Shown here: positions 7,827 to 17,231 of the stretch, piece after piece
How positions within the stretch are numbered: the first letter of the stretch is position 1
Layout: every line of letters starts with the position of its first letter
Assembly (NCBI RefSeq): GCF_023935105.1
Contig: NZ_CP096040.1
Coordinates: 2,418,001 to 2,482,000, forward strand
Length of the DNA stretch: 64,000 nt
Direction: 5' to 3'
Source: Caulobacter segnis
GTDB lineage: Bacteria > Pseudomonadota > Alphaproteobacteria > Caulobacterales > Caulobacteraceae
Translations under genes and position numbers: made by a program
The notes under the pieces: model-generated
The model's input: only the letters and a program-made list of their open reading frames with translations
Databases searched by the model: none
What the model was told of the DNA's origin: nothing

Positions 7827-8366
7827 ATGTCCGATCAGAGCTCTCAAGAACCGACGATGGAGGAGATCCTCGCCTCCATCCGACGCATCATCTCCGAGGA
7901 TGATGCGCCGGCGGAGCCTGCGGCCGAAGCCGCGCCCGAGCCGGAACTGGAGGCCGAGCCCGAACCGGAACCCGAGCCGGTCGAGGAGGACGTTCTCGAG
8001 CTGACTGATCCGATCGCGCCCGAGGCCGAGCCGGAACCCGAGCTGCCGCCGCTGGAGACCGTCGGCGACATCGACGTCTATTCGCCGCCGCCGCCCGAGC
8101 CTGAACCGGCCCCCGCGCAACCGGTCTTCGATCGCGACGAAGTGGCCGACAACCTGGTCGGCGATACGGCCGCCTCGGCCGCCGCCAGCGCCTTCGGCAG
8201 CCTGAGCTCGGCTCTGCTGATGCCCAAGGACGGCCGCACCCTGGAGGACGTCGTGCGCGAGCTGCTGCGCCCGCTGCTCAAGGAGTGGCTGGACCAGAAC
8301 CTGCCGCGCATCGTCGAGACCAAGGTCGAGGAAGAGGTACAGCGGATCGCTCGCGGCCGCGGCTAG
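7827..8366 (+). CDS. popZ: polar organizing protein PopZ
   Basis: This 179-aa acidic protein (DUF2497 family) has the three-part PopZ layout. The N-terminal helix is [20 protein letters not shown] (5-24). A long Pro/Glu-rich disordered linker follows, with repeated PEPE-type units (about 27-110). The C-terminal helices are about 132-177, ending in [14 protein letters not shown] and [11 protein letters not shown]. In Caulobacter PopZ self-assembles into a polar matrix that tethers the ParB-parS centromere and recruits cell-cycle regulators. The C-terminus mediates oligomerisation and the N-terminal helix binds clients. The neighbourhood tolC-popZ-valS supports the call. Confidence 0.95.
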   Translation: MSDQSSQEPTMEEILASIRRIISEDDAPAEPAAEAAPEPELEAEPEPEPEPVEEDVLELTDPIAPEAEPEPELPPLETVGDIDVYSPPPPEPEPAPAQPVFDRDEVADNLVGDTAASAAASAFGSLSSALLMPKDGRTLEDVVRELLRPLLKEWLDQNLPRIVETKVEEEVQRIARGRG

Positions 8367-8389
8367 GCGTCTCGACATCCCGAAAATCG

Positions 8390-8417
8390 AGGCGGTCGCC
8401 GCGGCGGCCGCCTTTTT
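8390..8417 (+). terminator. intrinsic terminator after popZ
   Basis: AGGCGG (8390-8395) pairs with CCGCCT (8408-8413) around a GC-rich self-complementary interior, followed by five T (8413-8417). It separates popZ from valS. Confidence 0.7.
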
Positions 8418-8491
8418 CGTTGCGAAATACCCCAGAAAACCAAGGTCCGCCGGTTTCGCGCCGGGGCCGCAGATGGCATATCCGCTCCGCC

Positions 8492-11212
8492 ATGCTCGAA
8501 AAGACCTTCGATCCCAAATCCGTCGAACCTCGCCTGTACGCCGCCTGGGAGGCCTCCGGGGCCTTCAAGCCCAGCGAGGACGCAAACGCCGAACCGTTCG
8601 TCATCGTGATCCCGCCGCCGAACGTGACGGGCTCGCTGCACATCGGCCACGCGCTGAACAACACGCTGCAGGACGTGCTGACTCGCTTCCACCGCATGCG
8701 CGGCAAGGCCGCCCTGTGGCTGCCGGGCACCGACCACGCGGGCATCGCCACCCAGATGGTGGTCGAGCGCCAGCTGGCCGCGGCCGGCAACATCGGCCGT
8801 CGCGACATGGGCCGCGAAGCCTTTGTCGACAAGGTCTGGGAATGGAAGGCCGAGAGCGGCGGAGCCATCACCAATCAGCTGCGCCGCCTGGGCGCGTCGT
8901 GCGACTGGTCGCGCGAGCGCTTCACCCTGGACGAGGGCCTGTCGGCCGCCGTCCGCAAGGTGTTCGTCCAGCTCCACAAGCAGAACCTGCTCTATCGCGA
9001 CAAGCGCCTGGTCAACTGGGACCCGCAGTTCCAGACCGCCATCTCCGACCTCGAGGTCGAGCAGAAGGAAGTCGACGGGGCCTATTGGCACTTCGCCTAT
9101 CCGCTGGCCGATGGCGTCACCTACCAGCATCCGATCGCCTTCGACGACGCGGGCAAGGCCACCGAGTTCGAGACCCGCGACTATATCGTCGTGGCGACCA
9201 CGCGACCGGAGACCATGCTGGGCGACACCGGCGTCGCGGTCCACCCCGATGACGAGCGCTACAAGGGGCTGGTCGGCAAGTTCGTGACCTTGCCGATCGT
9301 CGGCCGCCGCATCCCGATCGTCGCCGACGACTACGCCGACCCGACCAAGGGCTCGGGCGCGGTGAAGATCACGCCGGCCCACGACTTCAACGACTTCGGC
9401 GTCGGCAAGCGCGCCGGCCTGGAAGCGATCAACATCCTGACCCCCGAGGCCAAGCTGAACGACGCCGTCCCGGCCGAGTTCGTCGGCCTGGACCGCTTCG
9501 TCGCGCGCAAGGCCATCGTCGCCCGCGCCGAGGAAGAGGGCTGGCTGAAGGAGATCGAGAAGACCCGGCACATGGTCCCGCACGGCGACCGTTCGGGCGT
9601 GGTCATCGAGCCCTTCCTGACCGACCAGTGGTACGTCGACGCCAAGACCCTGGCCCAGCCGGCCCTGAAGGCCGTGGAAGAGGGCGAGACCGTCTTCGAG
9701 CCCAAGCATTGGGAAAAGACCTACTTCGAATGGCTGCGCAACATCGAGCCGTGGTGCGTCTCGCGCCAGCTCTGGTGGGGCCACCGCATTCCGGCCTGGT
9801 TCGGCCCGGAAGGCTCGATCTTCGTCGAGGAGACCGAGGAAGCCGCCTATGCGGCCGCCAAGGCCCAGTTCGGCGAGAACGTCGTCCTGAGCCAGGACGA
9901 GGACGTGCTGGACACCTGGTTCAGCTCGGCCCTCTGGCCGTTCTCGACCCTGGGCTGGCCGGAAAAGACCGCAGACCTGGCCAAGTTCTATCCGACCAGC
10001 ACCCTGGTGACCGGCTTCGACATCATCTTCTTCTGGGTCGCCCGGATGATGATGATGGGCATCCACTTCATGGGTGAAGCGCCGTTCAAGCAGGTGTTCA
10101 TTAACGCCCTCGTCCGTGACGAGAAGGGCGCCAAGATGAGCAAGTCCAAGGGCAACGTGATGGATCCGTTGATCCTGATCGACGAACTCGGCTGCGACGC
10201 GGTGCGCTTCACCCTGACGGCGATGTCGGGCCAGGCGCGCGACATCAAGCTTTCCAAGCAGCGCATCGAGGGCTACCGCAACTTCGGCACCAAGCTGTGG
10301 AACGCCTCGCGCTTCGCCCAGATGAACGAGTGCGTCCGTGTCGAGGGCTTCGACCCCGCGACCGTCCAGCAGCCGATCAACAAGTGGATCCGCGGCGAGA
10401 CGGTCAAGACCGTGGCCGAGGTCACCAAGGCCCTGGAAGCGCCGTCGTTCGACGAGGCCGCCGGCGCTCTGTACCGCTTCGTCTGGAACGTGTTCTGCGA
10501 CTGGTACCTGGAGCTGGCCAAGCCGATCCTGAACGGCGATGACGCCGCCGCCAAGGCCGAGACCCGCGCCACGGCCGCCTGGGCGCTGGACGTGATCCTG
10601 AAGCTGCTGCACCCGGTGATGCCGTTCATCACCGAGGAGCTGTGGGAGAAGACCGCCGAGTTCGGCCCCGGGCGCGACACGATGCTGATCTCAGCCCAGT
10701 GGCCGGAACTGCCGGCCGACTGGATCGACGCCGAGGCCGAGGCCGAGATCGGCTGGCTGGTCGAGACGGTGGGCGAGATCCGCTCGATCCGCGCCGAGAT
10801 GAACGTGCCGCCGTCGGCCAAGCCGGCGCTGACCGTCGTCGGCGCGGGCGCGGAGACCAAGGCGCGCCTGGCCCGTCACCGCGACCTGCTGCTGACCCTG
10901 GCGCGCCTGGATAGCGCCCGCGAGGCCGACGCCGCTCCAGCGGGCTCGGTCCCGATCGTGATGGGTGAGGCCACCGGCGCCCTGGCCATCGCCGAGTTCA
11001 TCGACCTGGCCGCCGAGAAGGCGCGCCTCACCAAGGAAATCGCGGGCCATGTCGGCGAGATCGAGAAGGTCGGCAAGAAGCTCGGCAACCCCGACTTCCT
11101 GGCCCGCGCCAAGGAAGAGGTGGTCGAGGAGAACCGCGAACGCCTCGCCGAAGCCGAGGCCGCCAAAGCCAAGCTCGAGGCGGCTCTGAGCCGCCTGGAG
11201 TCGGTGGGTTAG
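8492..11212 (+). CDS. valS: valyl-tRNA synthetase
   Basis: The product is 906 aa starting [20 protein letters not shown]; the longer open frame upstream overlaps popZ and is not used. Class I signatures are clear: HIGH in [12 protein letters not shown] (around 51) and KMSKSKGNV (around 548). The editing (CP1) domain lies between them, followed by the anticodon-binding domain and a C-terminal coiled-coil arm (about 840-905, rich in Glu/Lys/Ala), the expected ValRS tRNA-binding arm. It attaches valine to tRNA-Val in the cytoplasm. It is a single-copy essential gene of normal length. Confidence 0.97.
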   Translation: MLEKTFDPKSVEPRLYAAWEASGAFKPSEDANAEPFVIVIPPPNVTGSLHIGHALNNTLQDVLTRFHRMRGKAALWLPGTDHAGIATQMVVERQLAAAGNIGRRDMGREAFVDKVWEWKAESGGAITNQLRRLGASCDWSRERFTLDEGLSAAVRKVFVQLHKQNLLYRDKRLVNWDPQFQTAISDLEVEQKEVDGAYWHFAYPLADGVTYQHPIAFDDAGKATEFETRDYIVVATTRPETMLGDTGVAVHPDDERYKGLVGKFVTLPIVGRRIPIVADDYADPTKGSGAVKITPAHDFNDFGVGKRAGLEAINILTPEAKLNDAVPAEFVGLDRFVARKAIVARAEEEGWLKEIEKTRHMVPHGDRSGVVIEPFLTDQWYVDAKTLAQPALKAVEEGETVFEPKHWEKTYFEWLRNIEPWCVSRQLWWGHRIPAWFGPEGSIFVEETEEAAYAAAKAQFGENVVLSQDEDVLDTWFSSALWPFSTLGWPEKTADLAKFYPTSTLVTGFDIIFFWVARMMMMGIHFMGEAPFKQVFINALVRDEKGAKMSKSKGNVMDPLILIDELGCDAVRFTLTAMSGQARDIKLSKQRIEGYRNFGTKLWNASRFAQMNECVRVEGFDPATVQQPINKWIRGETVKTVAEVTKALEAPSFDEAAGALYRFVWNVFCDWYLELAKPILNGDDAAAKAETRATAAWALDVILKLLHPVMPFITEELWEKTAEFGPGRDTMLISAQWPELPADWIDAEAEAEIGWLVETVGEIRSIRAEMNVPPSAKPALTVVGAGAETKARLARHRDLLLTLARLDSAREADAAPAGSVPIVMGEATGALAIAEFIDLAAEKARLTKEIAGHVGEIEKVGKKLGNPDFLARAKEEVVEENRERLAEAEAAKAKLEAALSRLESVG

Positions 11213-11223
11213 GGGTTCTCTCT

Positions 11224-11260
11224 GCTCCCCCGCGATGCGGGGGAGCTGTCGCGGAGCGAC
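11224..11260. repeat. left half of an intergenic palindromic repeat next to the IS
   Basis: GCTCCCCCGC-GAT-GCGGGGGAGC (11224-11246) is followed at once by GTCGC-GGA-GCGAC (11248-11260). A matching pair of hairpins lies on the other side of the IS (12459-12495). Together they look like one intergenic repeat element split by the insertion. Confidence 0.65.
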
Positions 11261-11276
11261 TGAGCAACCATGTTGT

Positions 11277-12227
11277 TCAGGGTGCGACAGACCTCCAGGG
11301 GAGTTGCCTCGCGAGCACGAGGTTTGCGGCTTCGATGAGCTTTCGCATGACGGCGACGATGGCGACCTTGGGAGGTTTTCCGGCGTCGCGCAGGCGCTGG
11401 GCGAAGGCTTTGAAGCCAGGGTCGAAGCGCTTGGCGGCGATGGCGGCCAGGTAGAGCATGTGGCGCGGGCGAGCCCGTCCGCCGCCGATGAAGGCCTGGC
11501 CCTTCCATTGTCCCGACTGTCGATCGAAGGGCGCTACGCCGAGCAAGGCGGCGGCCTGCCCGCGCCGGAGGTTTCCCAGTTCGGGCATGCGGATCAGCAG
11601 GCTGGCGGCCACGATCGGTCCCACGCCGGGCAGCGACATCAAGAGGCGGTGACGCGTCAGAAGGTCTGGACAGGCCTTGATCTGCTCCAGGATCTGATCG
11701 GCCAGCCTGGCCTTCAGGTCCGACAGGCTCTGGATCTGCTCGTCCAGGGTCTGGATCAGGTCGGGCAGGTCGACGTGCTCCATGAAGGTCTTCATGGCCG
11801 CCGCCTGATCCGTGATCTGTTCGTAGGCCGTCAGGCGCTGGGCCAGTTCAACCAGGCGCGGGTCCTGGGCGGCGCGGACCGTGTCGACCTGGGCCGTCGC
11901 CGCCGCGATCAAAGCCGCATCCAGCGCATCGGTCTTGGCCTTCCAGCGCTTGAGCCGGGCGAACAGCCGAACCTCCAGCGGCTGATGGACCACGACCTCA
12001 AGGCCCACCGCTTCAAGCCGGGTCCGGATCTGGCGCTCGTAGCCCGCCGTCGCCTCCAGCCCCGCCCGAACGACGCCTTGCTCGGTCAACCAGCCGATCA
12101 GCGCCTCATGGCCCGTCTCGTCGTTGCCGAACCGGCGCGTCTCGCCCTGACCATGGACGGCGACGTCCAGCCAGCGCTTGCCTACGTCGATCCCGGCGAT
12201 TTTCGTGTTACGCTCCACCCGTTCCAT
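11277..12227 (-). CDS. IS110-family transposase (DEDD recombinase)
   Basis: The 316-aa protein has an N-terminal RuvC-like DEDD domain: IAGIDVGKRWLDVAV (10-24, first Asp), LEATAGYER (Glu), and KTDALDAALIA (paired Asp). A central coiled segment follows. The C-terminal Tnp domain (transposase_20) has LPGVGPIVAASLL and GVAPFDRQSGQWKG, where the Ser of QSG fits the catalytic serine described for IS110 enzymes. It appears full length. These enzymes use a bridge RNA from the element end to choose target and donor DNA. Confidence 0.93.
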   Translation of the reverse strand: MERVERNTKIAGIDVGKRWLDVAVHGQGETRRFGNDETGHEALIGWLTEQGVVRAGLEATAGYERQIRTRLEAVGLEVVVHQPLEVRLFARLKRWKAKTDALDAALIAAATAQVDTVRAAQDPRLVELAQRLTAYEQITDQAAAMKTFMEHVDLPDLIQTLDEQIQSLSDLKARLADQILEQIKACPDLLTRHRLLMSLPGVGPIVAASLLIRMPELGNLRRGQAAALLGVAPFDRQSGQWKGQAFIGGGRARPRHMLYLAAIAAKRFDPGFKAFAQRLRDAGKPPKVAIVAVMRKLIEAANLVLARQLPWRSVAP

Positions 12228-12425
12228 CGACCCATCCTTGTGGCTTCGGACCCATCCGTCCCTGCAACCATCCGGGTCATGAAACGTCGGCGGCGGCCCT
12301 GCTCAGTCCCAGCACTCAAACGCTCGGGGGCAAACGGCCCCTCCGCCGACAGCTCGCTTGGCGTTCCTCCGCCAAGCGAGCGTCCCGGAAGACCCCGTCA
12401 CAATGCCACCAAATCAACAGACAAG
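12228..12425 (-). ncRNA. candidate IS110 bridge RNA
   Basis: The roughly 198 bases 5' of the transposase start are non-coding and highly structured. There is a 12-bp hairpin (12352-12363 with 12370-12381, 6-nt loop), a 5-bp hairpin GGGGC/GCCCC (12327-12341), and a long-range pairing GTCGGCGG (12286-12293) with CCGCCGAC (12343-12350) enclosing it. Size, position and multi-stem layout match bridge RNAs known from IS110 elements. Target- and donor-binding loops could not be assigned by eye. Confidence 0.55.
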
Positions 12426-12458
12426 GGGGCGAGTGCTCAAGCCGAGCTAGTCCCCTCC

Positions 12459-12495
12459 GGCCCTCTGGGCCACCTCCCCCGCGTCGCGGGGGAGG
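12459..12495. repeat. right half of the interrupted intergenic repeat
   Basis: GGCCC-TCT-GGGCC (12459-12471) is followed by CCTCCCCCGC-GTC-GCGGGGGAGG (12473-12495). The second hairpin matches the left-flank hairpin at 11224-11246 except for end bases and loop. It stands just before the 3' end of the leftward serine hydrolase gene. Confidence 0.65.
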
Positions 12496-12504
12496 ATATG
12501 GTGT

Positions 12505-13740
12505 CTATCGCCCATACACCGCGTCGCGCAGTTCGCGCGTCACCTGGCCGTTCATGCCCTCGAACGCGGTATTGGACATCAGCACCACGGTCAGGCCGTT
12601 CTTCGGATCCACGAACCAGTTGTGGCCATACACGCCGCCCCAGGCCAGTGTCCCGGCGGCCTGCGGAGTCTTGGCGACCGTCGGATCGTCCAGCACCGCC
12701 CAACCGTAGCCGAGGCCCCAGCCGGGGCCTTGCGTTGCCGCCTGCGGGCCGACCTGATCCTTGACCATCTCGGCGACCGTGGCGCTCTTCAGGAGCGGCG
12801 CGCCGCCTTTGCGGATGGTCTCCAGCAGCTTCAGCACATCCCCGGCCAAGCCGACCATGCCCGCGCCGCCTGACGGGAATTCCTCGGCATGGAGCGCGCG
12901 GCTCGGGGCGAAGCGGACGGCGGTCGGGCCGATCGGGACGTCCTGATTGTCGGTCATCGCGACCGGCGCCGGCTGGGCGTTGGCGTAGGGCGTGGCAAGG
13001 CGGGCGGGGACCTTGGCGACGAAGCCGGTGTCCCGCAGGCCGAGCGGCGCGGTGACGGTCTCGGACACGACCTCGGGCAGGGACTTGCCGGCGGCCTTCT
13101 CGACCACATCGCCCAAGACGTCGATGGCGACGGAGTAGCGCCATCTCGAACCCGGCGGAAACGCCAGCGGGGCCAAGCCGATGCGGCGGACGTTCTCGTC
13201 CAGGCTGATCCCGGACAGGTCGATGCCGTCCGAAACGCCCAGCGTGTGGTACGGATGCGAGGGGCCCTCGGCGAGGCCATAGGTCAGGCCGGCGGTATGG
13301 GTCAGCAGCTGGCGGATGGTGATGATCGGCGTCGTCCCGTCGGCCAGCTTCGGTTTGAAGTCCGGCAGATAGGTCGTGACCGGGTCCTCCAGCTTGATCT
13401 TGCCTTGCTCGACCAGCCGCATGACGGCGACGCTGACGAACGGCTTGGTCACCGACGAGAACCGGAAGAGGGCGTCCTCGGTCATCGGCCGGTTCGTCTC
13501 GCGATCGGCCAGGCCGGCGGCGCGGTGATAGACCAGCTTGCCGTCACGGGCGACCAGCACGACCACGCCCACTAGACGCCGCTCGGCGATGGCGCGATCG
13601 AGAACGCCATCGATCCGGGCCTGGAGCGCGGCATCCGGCGCCGGGGTCGAGGTGGTTGGCCGAGGCGCGGCAAGGGTGGCGGTCGGCGCCATCAGGGCCA
13701 GACCCATAGCGACAGCCAGCGGCTTCATCCAGACGCGCAT
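12505..13740 (-). CDS. serine hydrolase, class C beta-lactamase/esterase family
   Basis: The product is 411 aa from the ATG at 13740, which has GAGGGAG upstream. A signal peptide precedes residue 25 or so (MKPLAVAMGLALMAPTATLA), so it is periplasmic. The catalytic SxxK is SVTK near 94-97; a Tyr motif WRYSV follows near 200, and GGVYGHNWF near the C-terminus fits the third (KTG-like) region. Members include esterases, DD-peptidases and class C-like beta-lactamases; substrate is not readable. It is divergent from a second serine hydrolase, with starts 139 bases apart. Confidence 0.85.
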   Translation of the reverse strand: MRVWMKPLAVAMGLALMAPTATLAAPRPTTSTPAPDAALQARIDGVLDRAIAERRLVGVVVLVARDGKLVYHRAAGLADRETNRPMTEDALFRFSSVTKPFVSVAVMRLVEQGKIKLEDPVTTYLPDFKPKLADGTTPIITIRQLLTHTAGLTYGLAEGPSHPYHTLGVSDGIDLSGISLDENVRRIGLAPLAFPPGSRWRYSVAIDVLGDVVEKAAGKSLPEVVSETVTAPLGLRDTGFVAKVPARLATPYANAQPAPVAMTDNQDVPIGPTAVRFAPSRALHAEEFPSGGAGMVGLAGDVLKLLETIRKGGAPLLKSATVAEMVKDQVGPQAATQGPGWGLGYGWAVLDDPTVAKTPQAAGTLAWGGVYGHNWFVDPKNGLTVVLMSNTAFEGMNGQVTRELRDAVYGR

Positions 13741-13879
13741 CGCGACTCCCTCGTCTCGTTGGCTTTGCATTCGAACAAGGCCGCGCCGTCCGCAAGGGGC
13801 CTTGCGACATGACCAAGGATTAACTGGGCGGCCGGGCGTCCGGCTGGTCTTGTTCCAACGGTTTCAAGGGAGCGTGGTC

Positions 13880-15289
13880 ATGGCGGCGAAGGCCTTGGGT
13901 CTGGGACTGATGATGCTGGGGCTCGTGGTCGCGAGCGCCCGGGCCGCGCCGGATCCGGTCGAGCGCGCCGACGGCATCGTCCGCCGCGCCATGGTCGAGC
14001 AACATATCCCCGGCCTGCAGATCGCGGTGGTCAAGGACGGCCGGATCGTCATGTCCCGCAGCTACGGCGTCGCCGATCTGGCCAAGCGGATGCCGGTGAC
14101 CCCTGGGACGGTCTTTCCGATCAATTCCATCACCAAGGCCTTCACCGGCGTGGCGGCCATGCGGGAGGTCGAGGCTGGGCGGTTGGATCTCTCCAAGCCG
14201 ATCGGAACCTACGTCGCCGATCTGCCCTGGCCCTGGCGGGGAATCGAGGTTCGTCGCCTGCTCAGCCACACCTCGGGCTTGCCGACCTTCGATGACAGCG
14301 ACGGCGATGGGGTGGCCGCCTGGAACGCGACCCTGGCCAAGCCCATTCGGTTCCCGCCCGGCCAGCGGTTCGACTATAATCAGACCAACTACGCGCTCGT
14401 GCAGATGGCCATCAACGGTCTGCGCGGCCGCCCGCGCGATGCGACCTTGGCCGACGAGCAGTTCGCCTTGGCCGGCATGACCCACAGCGGCTTCGGCGAC
14501 ACTCGCGACCAGGACCCGAACCGGGCGACCTCGTACGGCTACCGCCAGGCCACGCCCGACCAACCGGTGGTGCGGACCGAGATCTTCTCGCCGCTGCACC
14601 GCGCCGCGGCTGGCATGAACAGCACCGCCGACGACATGGCCAAGTGGCTGATCGCCCTGCAGGACGGCAAGCTGTTGAGCCCCGCCGCCCGCCGGACGAT
14701 GTGGACGCCGGTGGCCTATGCCGATGGCAAGGTCGGCCAGTGGGGCATGGGCTGGCTGGTCCTCGACCGCGCCGGGCATCGCGCCGTGGCCATGACCGGC
14801 GGCAGCCGTTCGGCAGTCTATCTTTATCCCGATGACAAGGTCGGGGTCGTCATCCTGACCAACCTGGCCAGCTCGACGCCCGAGGACCTGGTCGACGAGA
14901 TCGCCCAGGGCTTCATCCCCGGCATGGCGCTGACCGGCGTTCCGGCCCTGCGCGCGGCGTTGACCGGCCAGGAGGGCGCGGACCCTTCCGCGACCGTCAC
15001 CGCCTTCCGCGCGGCCAATCCTGGTTTCAATGCCGACGAGCACGAGCTGAACGACTGGGGCTATCGCCTGCTGGCCTTCGGCAAGCCGCGCTCGGCCCTG
15101 GCGGTCCTGAAACTGACGGCCGACCTCTATCCGGCCAGCGGCAACGCCTTCGACAGCTTGGGCGAGGCCTATGCCACGAACGGCGACAAGCCCTCGGCGA
15201 TCGTCGCCTATCGCAGGGCGCTGGAACTGGATCCCACCAACAAGAACGCCGAAACCTGGCTGAAGCGCCTCGAAAAATCGGGCGGCTAG
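13880..15289 (+). CDS. serine hydrolase (beta-lactamase fold) with C-terminal TPR
   Basis: The product is 469 aa from the ATG at 13880, which follows AAGGGAG and gives the signal peptide MAAKALGLGLMMLGLVVASA; the longer open frame overlaps the divergent gene and is rejected. S83-I-T-K86 is the catalytic SxxK and YNQTNY (around 165-170) the second motif. MTGGSRSAVYLYP is near the third motif. After the hydrolase domain (to about 360) comes a TPR-like tail (about 390-465, FDSLGEAYATNGD, ALELDPTNKNAE). It is exported to the periplasm. The TPR tail suggests partner binding. Confidence 0.87.
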   Translation: MAAKALGLGLMMLGLVVASARAAPDPVERADGIVRRAMVEQHIPGLQIAVVKDGRIVMSRSYGVADLAKRMPVTPGTVFPINSITKAFTGVAAMREVEAGRLDLSKPIGTYVADLPWPWRGIEVRRLLSHTSGLPTFDDSDGDGVAAWNATLAKPIRFPPGQRFDYNQTNYALVQMAINGLRGRPRDATLADEQFALAGMTHSGFGDTRDQDPNRATSYGYRQATPDQPVVRTEIFSPLHRAAAGMNSTADDMAKWLIALQDGKLLSPAARRTMWTPVAYADGKVGQWGMGWLVLDRAGHRAVAMTGGSRSAVYLYPDDKVGVVILTNLASSTPEDLVDEIAQGFIPGMALTGVPALRAALTGQEGADPSATVTAFRAANPGFNADEHELNDWGYRLLAFGKPRSALAVLKLTADLYPASGNAFDSLGEAYATNGDKPSAIVAYRRALELDPTNKNAETWLKRLEKSGG

Positions 15290-15412
15290 CCTTGTAACTT
15301 ATCAATGTTCTCCTAGCGTCAAACGGACGTTTGCATCCGGCTTCCGGCTGTGCTCTGTCTTCATCGAACGCGCTCGCTCAACAAGGCGCGACACCATACC
15401 GGGAGAGTAGAA

Positions 15413-17176
15413 ATGACCCAGGCCGCCCCTCAAGCCGCGCCCAAGCCGGCGCCGTGGCCCGCGATGTCCGTCCAGCAAGCCTATGCGCTGATCACCGCGC
15501 CCGGCACGCCCGGCGAGATGGAGGAGGTGGAGATCCGGGGGGTGAAGACCCGCACCTGGAAGAACGCTCCGCCGACCTTGCGCGACACCGTCGCGTTCGG
15601 CCGCGTTCATGGCGACAAGACCTTCCTGGTCCATGAGGACGAGCGGGTCAGTTTCGAGGCTTTCTATCGCGCCGTGACCCACATGGCCGCCGAACTGGAG
15701 GCCTTCGGGGTCCAGAAAGGCGATCGGGTGGCGATCGTCATGCGCAACCTGCCCGAATGGCCCGTGGCCTTCTACGGCGCGCTGTCGCTGGGCGCGATCG
15801 TCACGCCGCTGAACGCCTGGTGGACCGGGCCGGAGCTGGAATATGGGCTGGTCGATTCCGGCGCCAAGGTCGCCATTGTCGACGTCGAGCGCTTCGAGCG
15901 TCTGGCCGAGCACCTGAATCACTGTCCCGAGCTGAAGCGCGTCTATGTCAGCCGCTCGCGAGAAGAAATCGCCCATCCGTACGTGAAGCGGCTGGAAGGC
16001 GCGATCGGCTGTCCCAACGACTGGGCCAAGCTCGCGGAAAAGCCGCTGCCGACCGTGGCCATCGCTCCGGACGACGACGCGACGATCTTCTACACCTCGG
16101 GCACCACGGGTAAGCCCAAGGGCGCCATCGGCACCCATCGCAACATCAACAGCAACATCTTCGCCGCCGCCGCGGCGGGCGCGCGCAGCTTCCTGCGCCG
16201 TGGGGAGGCCCCGCCCCAGCCCGACCCCAGCCTGCCGCAGAAGGGCTCGCTGATCTCGGTGCCGTTCTTCCACGCCACCGGCTGTTTCGCCGTGCTGAAC
16301 CCCTCGCTGTTCGCCGGCGCCAAGCTGGCCATGATCCGCAAGTGGGACCCGGACAAGGCGATGCAGCTGATCCAGGACGAGCGCCTGACCCAGATGGGTG
16401 GCGTGCCGACCATCGCCTGGCAGATCATCGAGCATCCCAACCGCGACAAGTACGACCTGTCGTCGATCGAGGCCGTGGCCTATGGCGGCGCGCCGTCGGC
16501 CCCGGAGCTGGTCCGCAAGATCAAGGAGGTCTGGCCCAAGTCCTCGCCCGGCAACGGCTGGGGCATGACCGAGACCTCGGCCACCGCTACCTCCAATTCG
16601 GCCGAAGACTACGAGAACCGTCCCGACAGCTGCGGTCCCGCCGTGCCCGTCACCGACCTCAAGATCATGACCCTCGAAGCGCCGTATCGCGAGCTGCCGA
16701 TCGGTGAGGTCGGCGAGCTGTGGTGCAAGGGGCCGCAGGTGGTGCGCGGCTACTGGAACAAGCCCGAGGCCACGGCCCAGACCTTCATCGACGGCTGGGT
16801 GCGGACCGGCGACCTGGCGCGTCTCGACGCCGAGGGCTTCTGCTTCATCATCGACCGCGCCAAGGACATGCTGATCCGGGGCGGCGAGAACATCTACTGC
16901 ATCGAGGTCGAGAACTGCCTGTACGACCATCCGGCGGTGATGGACGCGGCCCTGGTCGGCATTCCGCACAAGACCCTGGGCGAGGAGCCGGCGGCGGTGG
17001 TCACTCTGAAGCCTGGCGTCGAGGCCAGCGAGGCCGAACTGCGCGCCTTCGTCGCCGACCGCCTGGCCGCCTTCAAGGTGCCGGTCAAGGTGGTGTTCTG
17101 GCACGAGACCCTGCCGCGCAACGCCAACGGCAAGATCATGAAGAACGAGCTCAAGAAGGTGTTCGTGGAGGGCTGA
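15413..17176 (+). CDS. class I adenylate-forming enzyme, acyl-CoA synthetase
   Basis: The product is 587 aa from the ATG at 15413, with GGGAGAG upstream. The AMP-binding signature YTSGTTGKPKGAIG lies near 227-240, GWGMTETSAT near 382-391, and RTGDLARLDAEGF near 464-476. KIMKNELKKVF at the C-terminus carries the conserved lysine used in adenylation. It activates a carboxylic acid to its acyl-CoA through an acyl-AMP. Length and motifs fit a fatty-acid-type CoA ligase; chain length is unknown. It is cytoplasmic and probably monocistronic, closed by a bidirectional terminator. Confidence 0.9.
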   Translation: MTQAAPQAAPKPAPWPAMSVQQAYALITAPGTPGEMEEVEIRGVKTRTWKNAPPTLRDTVAFGRVHGDKTFLVHEDERVSFEAFYRAVTHMAAELEAFGVQKGDRVAIVMRNLPEWPVAFYGALSLGAIVTPLNAWWTGPELEYGLVDSGAKVAIVDVERFERLAEHLNHCPELKRVYVSRSREEIAHPYVKRLEGAIGCPNDWAKLAEKPLPTVAIAPDDDATIFYTSGTTGKPKGAIGTHRNINSNIFAAAAAGARSFLRRGEAPPQPDPSLPQKGSLISVPFFHATGCFAVLNPSLFAGAKLAMIRKWDPDKAMQLIQDERLTQMGGVPTIAWQIIEHPNRDKYDLSSIEAVAYGGAPSAPELVRKIKEVWPKSSPGNGWGMTETSATATSNSAEDYENRPDSCGPAVPVTDLKIMTLEAPYRELPIGEVGELWCKGPQVVRGYWNKPEATAQTFIDGWVRTGDLARLDAEGFCFIIDRAKDMLIRGGENIYCIEVENCLYDHPAVMDAALVGIPHKTLGEEPAAVVTLKPGVEASEAELRAFVADRLAAFKVPVKVVFWHETLPRNANGKIMKNELKKVFVEG

Positions 17177-17199
17177 GACCTTCGCGATCTAAGAGGGAA

Positions 17200-17229
17200 G
17201 GGCCCGCATCGCGTGATGCGGGCCCTTTT
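17200..17229. terminator. bidirectional terminator between acyl-CoA synthetase and amidase genes
   Basis: GGGCCCGCATC (17200-17210) pairs with GATGCGGGCCC (17215-17225), a perfect 11-bp stem with a 4-nt loop. Four T follow on the plus strand and a short T-rich tract on the minus strand. It serves the two convergent genes. Confidence 0.85.
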
Positions 17230-17231
17230 CG

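Larger units (their letters stand above)
11264..12425 (-). mobile_element. IS110-family insertion sequence (ends approximate)
   Basis: The element has one intact transposase gene with about 12 bases after its stop and roughly 200 non-coding bases before its start. It has no terminal inverted repeats, as is usual for IS110. The exact ends are inferred: the left end should lie near 11261-11275, where the flanking repeat stops, and the right end between 12382 and about 12450. The long 5' non-coding end places it in the IS110 rather than the IS1111 subgroup. Confidence 0.7.

Noticed and set aside
8363..10612. 749-codon minus-strand open frame
   Set aside because: It is antisense to valS, which has HIGH and KMSKS motifs. 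The frame encodes no recognisable domain and has no RBS.
13538..13879. N-terminal extension of the TPR-tailed serine hydrolase
   Set aside because: It overlaps the divergent hydrolase gene and would bury the signal peptide. The ATG at 13880 has an RBS and a signal sequence directly after it.
15302..17104. 600-codon minus-strand open frame
   Set aside because: It is the reverse of the acyl-CoA synthetase gene, which carries all adenylation motifs. The antisense translation is low-complexity.
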